From contig NZ_JASKMT010000019.1 of assembly GCF_030124175.1 (NCBI RefSeq), forward strand, positions 46,885 through 110,884: a DNA stretch of 64,000 nt, written 5' to 3'. The DNA is from Streptomyces sp. 549. Lineage in GTDB: Bacteria > Actinomycetota > Actinomycetes > Streptomycetales > Streptomycetaceae. Below the pieces are notes generated by a model, which saw only the letters and a list, made by a program, of their open reading frames with translations, did not search any database and had not been told where the DNA came from. Made by a program: the position numbers and the translations under genes. Below are positions 17,017-24,766 of the stretch, piece by piece. Position 1 is the stretch's first letter. Each line of letters opens with the position of its first letter.

Positions 17017-17090
17017 GCGGCCGGCCGCCCCGAAGGGCAGCCGGCCGCACCCGCCGACCGGCGGGGCGCAAGAGCCCCACCGGTCGGCGG
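17017..17090. terminator. Two tandem hairpins, bidirectional terminator
   Basis: First hairpin: GCGGCCGGC (17017-17025) with GCCGGCCGC (17040-17048), plus inner pairing. Second hairpin: 17051-17067 with 17074-17090, 16 of 17 pairs and a GCAAGA loop. They lie between the convergent lipase and LPMO genes. Confidence 0.85.
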
Positions 17091-17177
17091 CGGACCGCAG
17101 GCGCCGCCGCCCACGGGATGACCTCCCCCTGGCGGCGGCGCCCGGTCGACCGGCCGGGGCGGGCGGCCGGACGTTCG

Positions 17178-18338
17178 TCAGCCGCGGTGGCGGCCCAGGG
17201 CCCGGCGGCGCATGGTCGCCAGGACCACGCCGGCGCCCAGCAGCAGGGCGGCGGCGCCGCCTGCGGCGATCATCGTGGTGTTCTCCTCGCCGCCGGTCTC
17301 CGCGAGGTTCACCTGCTCCGCCGAGACCTTCTCCTGGTCCTCGCCGGAGTCCGCGGAACCGGTCGGCTCAGCGCCGCCCTGCGGCTCGGCGCCCTCGGCC
17401 TCGCCTTCCGCGCCGCCCTTCTGCTTCGCCCCCTCGGCGTCGTCCTGCTTGCCGCCGTGCTGGTCGCCGCCGTGCCCGTCGTGGTCGACGGTGGACTTGT
17501 CGCGGTGCTGTTCCACCTGCTCCTCGGTGGGTGCGGCCGGCTGGTCGTCCGCCGGGCTGCCGGTGCCGCCGGTCGAGTCGCCGGAGCCGCCACCCGTCGA
17601 GCCGCCCGACCCGGAACCGCCCTCCGCCGAGCCACCGGTGGTGCCGCCGGTGGTCGAGCCGGCGGTGCCCGACCCGTTGCTGCCGCCGCTGCCGCCGCTG
17701 CCGCTGCCGCCGAAGGTGACGTCGGAGCAGGTGTAGAAGGCCTCGGGGCTGTCCGAGCGCTGCCAGATGCTGTAGATCAGGTGGCGGCCGGACTTCTGCG
17801 GCACGGTGCCCTGGAAGACGTAGGCGCCGTTCTGCAGCTGCGGGTCGGCCACCTTGGCGAAGGGGGTCGTCTCCAGGTCGGCCCAGGTGAGCGGCTTGCC
17901 CGGGTCGTAGCCGTCCTTGGTGATGTAGAGCTCGAAGGACCCCTTGTGCGGGGCGGTCGCCTTGTACTGGAACGTGTGCGCGCCGCTGTTGAGCGAGGAG
18001 GCGGGCCAGTCGGCACGCGGCAGGTCCAGGCCCTTGTACTTGTCCCGTCCGGCCGAGCAGAGCTTGCCGTCCGGGATGATCTGGCGGTGCCGCCCGGCGG
18101 CGTCACCGATGTTGACCTCGTTCCAGTCGTAGAACGCCTGGGTGCCGCTGGCGGCGACGGCCGCCTTGCAGGCCGCGGACTTCGGGCTCTCTGGGCCCTC
18201 GGCAAAGCAGGCCGCCACCCGGCTCACCGGATCCGACATCGAGCCGTGCGCGGCGGCCGGGGACGCGGTGAGCCCGGTGAGGGCGAGCGGGGCGACGCCC
18301 AGTGCGGCTATCGCGGCGGCCTTGCGACGAGCGGTCAT
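17178..18338 (-). CDS. AA10 lytic polysaccharide monooxygenase with LAETG wall-anchor
   Basis: A 386-residue secreted copper monooxygenase acting on chitin or cellulose. The signal peptide 1-30 ends ASPAAA, leaving His31 as mature His1 of the copper histidine brace. The AA10 domain (31 to about 210) has HGSMSDPVSR, four to six cysteines, and the second brace His in SGAHTFQYKA. A long Gly/Ser then Glu/Lys/His-rich linker follows. The C-terminus is a sorting signal: LAETG (345-349), a hydrophobic helix, then RRRALGRHRG, fitting class E sortases of Streptomyces. So the enzyme is probably covalently wall-linked, not free. Start ATG 18338. Confidence 0.93.
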   Translation of the reverse strand: MTARRKAAAIAALGVAPLALTGLTASPAAAHGSMSDPVSRVAACFAEGPESPKSAACKAAVAASGTQAFYDWNEVNIGDAAGRHRQIIPDGKLCSAGRDKYKGLDLPRADWPASSLNSGAHTFQYKATAPHKGSFELYITKDGYDPGKPLTWADLETTPFAKVADPQLQNGAYVFQGTVPQKSGRHLIYSIWQRSDSPEAFYTCSDVTFGGSGSGGSGGSNGSGTAGSTTGGTTGGSAEGGSGSGGSTGGGSGDSTGGTGSPADDQPAAPTEEQVEQHRDKSTVDHDGHGGDQHGGKQDDAEGAKQKGGAEGEAEGAEPQGGAEPTGSADSGEDQEKVSAEQVNLAETGGEENTTMIAAGGAAALLLGAGVVLATMRRRALGRHRG

Positions 18339-18708
18339 CGAGGTGGCTCCTTAGACAACGTGGGGAGAGCGGACGCCCCGCCGGGGCCGGGCCTTCGGCG
18401 GGGCGTCGACCCGGGGTGCGGGTCGGCGGTCCGCTGCCGCCGCGATGCCGCGACGGTCTCGGACAGTCAGCACGCTAGCCCCGCCGACCAGCCCTTTCGG
18501 CCGATCCGGCCCTCGGCGGCCGATCTTTATGACCCGCTTAAGGAGCCACTCAAAGCCGGTTAAGGACCCCGCCGCCCGGCACCCCGCCATCGCCTGCGAC
18601 CGACTGGGCGGAACTGTCCCGGCGCACCGCCCCGGAAGCCCTCCGGAGAGGCGGGTGCGGCAGGAATCCCGGATGCGGGACCGCCATACGCGGAGGCAGG
18701 ATGCCCGC
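18339..18708. other. 370-bp region between LPMO and kinase-fold genes
   Basis: Holds the divergent promoters. A candidate LPMO promoter is at 18524-18553. I looked for a DasR site (TGGTCTAGACCA-like) and found none. A pair of TTAAGGA-type direct repeats (about 18537-18543 and 18560-18566) flank the -35 region and might bind a regulator. Confidence 0.5.
18524..18553 (-). promoter_or_regulatory. Candidate LPMO promoter
   Basis: On the minus strand TTGAGT (18553-18548), 18-nt spacer, TAAAGA (18529-18524). This is a fair vegetative-type match in the least GC-rich part of the gap, implying a leader of about 180 nt. Confidence 0.4.
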
Positions 18709-19557
18709 ATGACCGGACCTCGGGCCGCCCGTGCCCTGCCGCCGCCATCCGTGCTGGACGCCTTCGCGGTGGGCGGCACCGTCGTCCCGCTGCCGGGTGG
18801 CCGAGGGCTGAGCGTGCGTGTCGGCAACGTCGTCCTCAAGCCTGTCGACGGTACGGAGGAGGAGGCTGAGTGGGCGGCATCGGTATACGAAAGGCTCCTT
18901 GCCGGTGCCGGGGGCTTCCGAGTCCCGCGGCCGCTTCGGGCCGCCGACGGGCGGAGCGTGGTCGACGGGTGGACCGGCTGCGAACTGCTGAGCGGGCGAC
19001 CGGGCCCGGCGGGGCACTGGCACGAGGTGCTGGCCGCCGGCCGTGCCTTCCACGCCGCGCTGAGTGACGTGCCGTGCCCGGCGTTCCTCAGCCGGCGGAC
19101 GCATCCCTGGGCGGTTGCCGACCGGGTGGCGTGGGGTGAGGAGGAGACCGATGTGCCCGCACAGCTCGCCGATCCGTACGCGGCCCTGCTGGCGCTGAGA
19201 CGTCCGGTGCGGCTGCCCGTCCAGCTCGTGCACGGCGATCTGACCGGCAACGTTCTGCTGGCTGCGGGGGAGCCGCCCGGGGTGATCGACTTCTCGCCCT
19301 ACTGGCGGCCCCCGGTCTACGCCGAGGCGGTTGTGGTGGCGGACGGCCTGCTGTGGTTCGACGCTCCCCGTACGCTCCTGGCCCGCCCGGGCGAATGCCC
19401 GGACTGGACACAGCTCCTTGTCCGGGCCCTGCTCTTCCGGCTGGTCGCGGCCGGGCGGCTCGCCGGCCCCACCGCCAGGGTCACGGAGGAGGAGGCGGCG
19501 CGCTACACGCGGACGATCGAAACCGTCCGACGCGGGCCGTCGGCTGGTCGGCGGTGA
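18709..19557 (+). CDS. TIGR02569-type actinobacterial protein, aminoglycoside-phosphotransferase fold
   Basis: A 282-residue kinase-fold protein resembling the actinobacterial family TIGR02569. Evidence is the opening PSVLDAFAVGG, a GGRGLSVRVGNVVLKPVD nucleotide-binding-like segment, the catalytic loop LVHGDLTGNVL (about 178-188) and the metal-binding IDFSPYWRPPVYAEAV. The HGD-N and IDF residues needed for phosphotransfer are kept, so it may be an active small-molecule kinase, but no substrate is known. The ATG at 18709 follows GGAGG at 18692-18696 with a long spacing; an alternative in-frame ATG lies at 18673. It precedes the siderophore operon by 114 bp but has no iron box of its own. Confidence 0.8.
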   Translation: MTGPRAARALPPPSVLDAFAVGGTVVPLPGGRGLSVRVGNVVLKPVDGTEEEAEWAASVYERLLAGAGGFRVPRPLRAADGRSVVDGWTGCELLSGRPGPAGHWHEVLAAGRAFHAALSDVPCPAFLSRRTHPWAVADRVAWGEEETDVPAQLADPYAALLALRRPVRLPVQLVHGDLTGNVLLAAGEPPGVIDFSPYWRPPVYAEAVVVADGLLWFDAPRTLLARPGECPDWTQLLVRALLFRLVAAGRLAGPTARVTEEEAARYTRTIETVRRGPSAGRR

Positions 19558-19634
19558 GTGCTCCGCTACGGGTGGCGGACACGAGATTCACGCGCCAGCC
19601 GAGGGAACGTCAAACTCGGGCTGAGCAGGCCGAA

Positions 19635-19663
19635 TTGACAGGATTAGGGTTACCTAACCTAAT
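19635..19663 (+). promoter_or_regulatory. Siderophore operon promoter
   Basis: TTGACA (19635-19640), a 17-nt spacer and CCTAAT (19658-19663). A start site about 7 nt further on would fall at about 19670-19672, on or next to the GTG start codon at 19672. There is no Shine-Dalgarno sequence between, so a leaderless mRNA is predicted. Confidence 0.65.
19644..19662. promoter_or_regulatory. Iron box (DmdR/IdeR/DtxR operator)
   Basis: TTAGGGTTACCTAACCTAA closely matches the 19-bp actinobacterial iron box TTAGGTTAGGCTCACCTAA; its outer arms TTAGG/CCTAA are intact. It covers the spacer and -10 of the promoter, so iron-loaded DmdR would block transcription of the siderophore operon. Confidence 0.9.
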
Positions 19664-19671
19664 GTCTCCCC

Positions 19672-20934
19672 GTGAGCATGGACGATCTTCCGCAGAACGG
19701 GTCCGGTGCGCGTCGGCCGGGGTCCGCAGCTTCCGCCGCGCCCCCGCGCAGGCTCCATCTGCTCGCCCTCAATCCCACCGACTCGGTGTCCGAGGGTTTT
19801 CTGCCCGCCGCCGGGCGGCTCGGCCTGGACGTCACACTGCTGACCGACCAGCCTGCCGCACACCGCGAGCGTCACCCCGAACTGTCCGTCGTGCACTGCG
19901 AGGTGCGGGACTTCCGTCAAGTCCTGGACCGGATCGAGGCGGGCGGCGGCACCGACGCGGTCTTCACCAACAGCGACCACCTGCAGACGCAGGCCGCGCT
20001 CGCCGCCGACTTCCTCGGCCTGCCCGGCAAGGACTGGCGGGCGGCGCTGCGCTGCAAGAACAAGGCGCAGCTTCGCCGCGCGCTCGCCGCCGCCGGAGCC
20101 GACACCGTGGCGCACCACGAACTACTGCCCGGCGACGACCCCGCCGAACTGCCCGAACCGCCCTGGCCGTGTGTGGTCAAGCCGCGGGAGGGCGTCGCGA
20201 GCGAGGACGTCTTCCGCTGCGCGGACCGCACCGAACTGATGCGCCGCTGCCGGGAGATCCGGGCGCGGCGGCCTGCGGACGCGCTGATCGTGGAGGAGTA
20301 CCTGGACGGCGAGCTGCACACCCTGGAGACCCTCGGCGACGGGCGCACCCTGCACGCCCTGGCCGGGTTCCGCACCGAACTCTCGCCGCCGCCGCACTTC
20401 GTCGAGGAACGTCTGCGGCTGCTCCCCGCCCTCCCCGAGCCGCACACCGCGCGACTGCTCGACCAACTGCGTGTCCTGGGCGTCGGGCTCGGGGCCTGCC
20501 ACACCGAGTACGTCGTGCAGGGCGACCGGGCCCGCATCATCGAGGTCAACTACCGCGCCATCGGCGACCAGTGCGACCTGGTGCTGGCCGAACTCCTCGA
20601 CGTGCCGCTGTTCGAGCACATCCTCTCCGTGCACCTGGGGCATGAGCTGCCCCGGTCGCTGGGCGCGCGGACCGACGGCCGCGCCGTCATGGAGTACGTG
20701 CTGGCGGACCGGCCCGGACGGCTCACCGCAGCCCCGCCCGCCGCCCGCACCGAGGCCGGCGGGGTGCGGCTCGACTACCGCCCGCTGCGGGCCGTCGGCG
20801 AGACGCACCCCGTGTACCGCACCAACCGGGACTTCCTCGGGGTGCTGCGCGCCACCGGCAGCGACCAGCGGCGTGTCGAGGCAGCCGTCCGGGACTTCCT
20901 CGCCGCGCACCGCTGGGAGATCACCCCGTGCTGA
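19672..20934 (+). CDS. ATP-grasp ligase of siderophore biosynthesis (PvsA-like)
   Basis: A 420-residue ATP-grasp enzyme that would join a carboxylate to an amine using ATP. After a disordered N-terminus, LHLLALNPTD begins the pre-ATP-grasp fold. The ATP-grasp core (about 120-320) has RCKNKAQLRRALAAAG, PCVVKPREGVASEDVF (ATP-binding Lys), IVEEYLDGELHTLE and RARIIEVNYRAIGDQCDLV with the metal-binding Glu/Asn. It heads an operon whose order (ATP-grasp, NIS synthetase, NIS synthetase, decarboxylase) equals vibrioferrin pvsA-B-D-E. The GTG at 19672 appears leaderless; an ATG two codons later is the alternative. Iron-repressed through the overlapping iron box. It overlaps the next gene by 7 nt. Confidence 0.85.
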   Translation: MSMDDLPQNGSGARRPGSAASAAPPRRLHLLALNPTDSVSEGFLPAAGRLGLDVTLLTDQPAAHRERHPELSVVHCEVRDFRQVLDRIEAGGGTDAVFTNSDHLQTQAALAADFLGLPGKDWRAALRCKNKAQLRRALAAAGADTVAHHELLPGDDPAELPEPPWPCVVKPREGVASEDVFRCADRTELMRRCREIRARRPADALIVEEYLDGELHTLETLGDGRTLHALAGFRTELSPPPHFVEERLRLLPALPEPHTARLLDQLRVLGVGLGACHTEYVVQGDRARIIEVNYRAIGDQCDLVLAELLDVPLFEHILSVHLGHELPRSLGARTDGRAVMEYVLADRPGRLTAAPPAARTEAGGVRLDYRPLRAVGETHPVYRTNRDFLGVLRATGSDQRRVEAAVRDFLAAHRWEITPC

Positions 20935-22811
20935 CCGATCCGGCTCAGGCCGGCCCTGCTCAGGTCTACGCCGCTCATGCCGATTCGGCGCGGACCGACT
21001 CCGCCCAGACCGGACCCGCCCAGGCCGTACCCGCCCTCTCCGACGCCGACGCCGACCCCGCGCAGGGCGACCTGCTGCGCCGGGTGCTCTCCGCGCTGCT
21101 CCGAGAGGACGCCTACCGGCTGCGCAGCCGGGCGACGCCGGTTCACCGCCCGGACGGCGACCTGCTGCGGCTGCCGCTGCCCGGTGGCCAGGTCCTGCTG
21201 CCGGTCGGACCGGACGGCCACCAGTGCGAGCTCGCCGCCAGGGAGGGCCTGCTGGAGACGCCGGACGGCCCCCGCCGCACCCTGCCCGAGGTGCTTGCGC
21301 TGCTGCGGACCGTGGTGCCAGCCGAGGATCTTCCCGGCTTCGACGCCTTCGCCGCCGAGTGCGCCGAAGCGCTCGCCGCGACCCGGGCATACGAGCGCCA
21401 ACACCCCCGCGTCCGGGCCCAGCTGGCGACCGCACCCCGGCTCGGGCTTCCCGGCTCACTCACCCACGACGCGCTCGCCGCGGCCCGCGAGCACCCCGTG
21501 TACCCGACGGCCCGTGCCCGCACCGGACTCAGCACCAGCCAACTGCGCGACTACGCCCCGGAGTTCCATCCGCAGTTCGCCCTGAACTGGCTCGTGCTGC
21601 CGGCCGGCGCGGTGCGGTGCGCGACCCGGCCCGGCCTTTCCCGGACCCCGTCCGCGGAGCTGTTCCCCGGGCAGGGGCTGCCCGGCTGGTGGCCCACCCC
21701 GCAGAGCCTCGGCCTGCCCGACTGCGGCCCCGGCCATCTGGCACTCCCGGTGCATCCGCTCACCGCCGGTCCCGCGCTGGCCGCCGCACTGCGCGAAGCG
21801 ACGCTCAGCGGGGCCCGGTTGGCGGGCCCGGCACGCGTCCGCGTCCGTCCCACCCTGTCGATGCGCACCGTCGCCGTACTCGACGACCCCCGCACGCACC
21901 TCAAGCTGCCACTCGCCACCGCGACCCTGGGCATGCGGAACCGGCGGACGATCACCCCCGGCAGCCTCGTCGACGGCAGCGCGGGCCAGCGGCTGCTCAC
22001 CCACCTGCTCGCACGTGAAACACGCCTCACCACGCGGGTGCTGCTCGCCGACGAGCACACCCACCTGTCGGCCGGGCACGACCTGCTGGGCGTGCTGGTG
22101 CGGCGCATGCCGGCCGGCCTGGACGACGCCCACGTGGTGTCCGCCGCGGCCCTGCTCGCCCCGCTGCCCGACGGCGCCACGGTCGCCGACGACCTGGCCG
22201 CCCGCTACTACGGCGGCGACCTGCCGGCGCTGCTCGACGCCTACCTGCGGCTGCTGCTGGACCTGCACACCACTCTCTTCGGCTACGGCGTGGCACTGGA
22301 GTCCCACCAGCAGAACACCTCGCTCGTGCTCGACGCGCCCGCCGGCCGTACCCGGTTGCGCCTGCTGCTGAAGGACAACGACAGCCCCCGGGTGCACACC
22401 GGACGGCTGGCGGCCCGCCTCGGCGGCGGCACGGCCGCCGACCTGTGCGGGTTCGCCGACCGCCGGGTACTGACCGGCGCCGACCTCCCGATCGCCGACC
22501 TACTCACCACCATCACACTCCACCTGTGCGCGGCGGCCCCGCTGTTCGAACTGGCCCGGCTCGGCCGCGCACCGCTGCCCGACCTGCTGGGCCGGCTGCG
22601 TGACCTGCTGAGCGAGGCCGTCGACCGGCTCGACGGCGAGCCGGGCGGGAGCGCCGCGATCCTGCGCGCCCGGGTGCTGGACGCCGACCGCCTCCCGGTC
22701 AAGGCGATGCTCACCGCGGGCACGCTGCTGCCCAAGGACCGCACCCGCGCCGCCGACGTCAACAAGTACTACGTCACCGGCCCCAACTACATACGGGAAA
22801 AGCTGCCTTGA
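20928..22811 (+). CDS. NIS siderophore synthetase (IucA/IucC family), PvsB/PvsD-like
   Basis: A 627-residue NRPS-independent siderophore synthetase, which adenylates a carboxyl of citrate or a citrate amide and condenses it with an amine or alcohol. Residues 1-45 are an Ala/Pro/Asp-rich repeat-like extension. Family blocks follow: EHPVYPTARARTGLS (the HPxHPxxK-type motif, here HPVYPTAR), RDYAPEFHPQF, VHPL (HPWQ degenerate), RPTLSMRTV, HLKLPLATATLGMRN, VALESHQQN and LLKDND, with an IucA C-terminal ferric-reductase-like region ending NKYYVTGPNY. The GTG at 20928 has a GGGAGA site and overlaps the ATP-grasp gene by 7 nt. The Lys-to-Arg change in the first motif is worth noting. Confidence 0.92.
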   Translation: MLTDPAQAGPAQVYAAHADSARTDSAQTGPAQAVPALSDADADPAQGDLLRRVLSALLREDAYRLRSRATPVHRPDGDLLRLPLPGGQVLLPVGPDGHQCELAAREGLLETPDGPRRTLPEVLALLRTVVPAEDLPGFDAFAAECAEALAATRAYERQHPRVRAQLATAPRLGLPGSLTHDALAAAREHPVYPTARARTGLSTSQLRDYAPEFHPQFALNWLVLPAGAVRCATRPGLSRTPSAELFPGQGLPGWWPTPQSLGLPDCGPGHLALPVHPLTAGPALAAALREATLSGARLAGPARVRVRPTLSMRTVAVLDDPRTHLKLPLATATLGMRNRRTITPGSLVDGSAGQRLLTHLLARETRLTTRVLLADEHTHLSAGHDLLGVLVRRMPAGLDDAHVVSAAALLAPLPDGATVADDLAARYYGGDLPALLDAYLRLLLDLHTTLFGYGVALESHQQNTSLVLDAPAGRTRLRLLLKDNDSPRVHTGRLAARLGGGTAADLCGFADRRVLTGADLPIADLLTTITLHLCAAAPLFELARLGRAPLPDLLGRLRDLLSEAVDRLDGEPGGSAAILRARVLDADRLPVKAMLTAGTLLPKDRTRAADVNKYYVTGPNYIREKLP

Positions 22812-23059
22812 CGCCTCCGCCACCGGCCCGCCGCGCGTTCCGCCCAGGCCGGCGCGGGCAGGTTGCCACGGTGGCGGACGACCGCGGAGCAGACAGGCGG
22901 GCGACACCGAGTGCATAGGCTCGTCCGGTCCCGTACGCCCGCCGAACCGTCCACCACCGCACCCGTACGCCGTACCCTGCGCCCCGCACCGACCCGCCGT
23001 CCGCCCCGCGTCAGGCCGGGGTCCGCTCGCACATCCTCCTTGCACCCGTAGGAGCCCCG

Positions 23060-24766
23060 ATGCCCTCCGCCCTGCCGCGTACCGCTCCCGTCTCCGCGGA
23101 CGACGTCGTGTGCCACACCCTGCTGAACTGCCTGCTGCGGGAGGTCTGCGGTCCCGAGCACCACCGAGTGGACGGCGGTCGGCTCCTACTGCGGCTGCCC
23201 CGCACCGGAGTGCGGCTCGCGGTCGGACTGCGGCGCGTCTCGCCGACCGGGGCGCACCGCTTCCGCGGGCCGGTGTCCGAGCAGCGGCCCGGGAGGTGGA
23301 CCGAACTGCCCTGGCACGCACTGGCCTCCCGCATCGAGCGCGAGCTGCACCTAGCCACCGGGTACCGCAACGACGAGTTCCTGGCCCAGGTCGCGGCCAG
23401 CCGGGCCGGGCAGGCGGCCGCCATGGCAGGAAGGCCGGTGCCGCAGGACGATCCCTACCTGGCGTCCGAGCAGTCGCTGCGCCACGGCCACCGCTTCCAC
23501 CCCACACCCAAGGCCAGGGGCGGCAGTGAGGAGGACTGGGCCCGCTACGCTCCCGAGGCGGGTGCGCGCTTTCCGCTGCGGCTGCTCGCGGTGCGCGCCG
23601 ACCTGGTCCGCGAGCAGACCGCCGTGCCCGATGCGCTCGCCGCGCTGGACCGGCAGGGCGCCGCGCCCCCCGGCTACCGGCTGCTGCCCACCCACCCCTG
23701 GCAGTACGCCATGCTGCGCGACCACGCCGGACTGCACGCCGCCCGGCTGCGGCGGCACGTGATCGACCTCGGGACCGGCCGGGTGCCGTTCGCCCCGACG
23801 GCCTCCGTGCGGACGCTCTACGACGGGCGGGACTTCCTCAAGTTCAGCCTCAACGTCCGCATCACCAACTGCGTCCGCAAGAACGCCGACTACGAACTGG
23901 CCGGGGCGGTGGCCCTGACCCGGGTGCTGGAGCCGGTCGCCCGCGAGCTGGCCGCCCGGTTCCCCGGCTGCGACCTGCTGCGGGAGCCGGGCTACCGCAC
24001 GCTCGACGTCGGCAGCCGTGAACTCGCCGAAGGGCTGGGAGTCATCGTCCGCGAAGGCCTGGCCGCGCGGCTGCATCCGGGCAGCACCGGGCTGCTCGCC
24101 GCCGCGGTCGCCGACGAGCACCCCGGCTCCGACGCACAGGTGGGACGGCTGCTGGCGGGCGCCGGGCCGCAGGAGGCACTGCGCTGGTGGAACACCTACC
24201 TGCGCCTGCTGGTACCCCCGGTGCTCGCGGCCTTCTTCGACCACGGGGTGGTGCTCGAACCCCACCTGCAGAACGTGGTGGTGGGTGTGGGGCCGGACGG
24301 CCACCCGCGGCAGGTGCTCTTCCGCGACCTGGAGGGCACCAAGCTGCTGTCCCGGCACCACGCCGCCGCTCTCGCCGAACTGCCCGTGGACGTGGCCGGT
24401 CCGCTCGTCTACCGCCGGGCGCGCGGCTGGGACCGGGTGGTGTACTGCCTGCTGGTCAACCATCTGGCCGAGATGGTGGCCGCGCTCGCCGACCTGCACC
24501 CGGAGCAGGAGAACGCGCTGTGGGCGGCCGTCGCCAAGGTGCTCAGCGAACGCCGGGCGGCCCACGGCGACCCGCCGGAACTGCGCGCCCTCACCTCGGG
24601 CGTGCCGCTGCCGGCGAAGGCCAACCTGCTGACCCGCTGGAGCCGCGCCGCCGACCGGGAGGCCCGCTACGTGCCCCTGCCGTCACCGTTCGCCCCCGCC
24701 GTCCCCACCGCCACAGCGCCGGACGACCGGTCCGCCACCGCCCCCCGACCCCGGAGCCAGCCGTGA
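23060..24766 (+). CDS. NIS siderophore synthetase (IucA/IucC family), second copy
   Basis: A 568-residue NIS synthetase, only distantly similar to its upstream neighbour. Blocks in order are RHGHRFHPTPKARGG (motif with the Lys kept), LLPTHPWQ (intact), PTASVRTL, FLKFSLNVRITNCVRKN, VLEPHLQN and LFRDLEG (magnesium/ATP region). It would perform the second condensation on citrate. The ATG at 23060 has a TAGGAG site. The gap of 248 bp from the previous gene is where pvsC (an MFS exporter) lies in Vibrio; nothing like it is here. The stop overlaps the decarboxylase GTG (GTGA). Confidence 0.93.
   Translation: MPSALPRTAPVSADDVVCHTLLNCLLREVCGPEHHRVDGGRLLLRLPRTGVRLAVGLRRVSPTGAHRFRGPVSEQRPGRWTELPWHALASRIERELHLATGYRNDEFLAQVAASRAGQAAAMAGRPVPQDDPYLASEQSLRHGHRFHPTPKARGGSEEDWARYAPEAGARFPLRLLAVRADLVREQTAVPDALAALDRQGAAPPGYRLLPTHPWQYAMLRDHAGLHAARLRRHVIDLGTGRVPFAPTASVRTLYDGRDFLKFSLNVRITNCVRKNADYELAGAVALTRVLEPVARELAARFPGCDLLREPGYRTLDVGSRELAEGLGVIVREGLAARLHPGSTGLLAAAVADEHPGSDAQVGRLLAGAGPQEALRWWNTYLRLLVPPVLAAFFDHGVVLEPHLQNVVVGVGPDGHPRQVLFRDLEGTKLLSRHHAAALAELPVDVAGPLVYRRARGWDRVVYCLLVNHLAEMVAALADLHPEQENALWAAVAKVLSERRAAHGDPPELRALTSGVPLPAKANLLTRWSRAADREARYVPLPSPFAPAVPTATAPDDRSATAPRPRSQP

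Noticed and set aside
18339..18708. DasR (N-acetylglucosamine) site before the LPMO gene
   Set aside because: No TGGTCTAGACCA-like palindrome is visible, so chitin-type regulation is not claimed.
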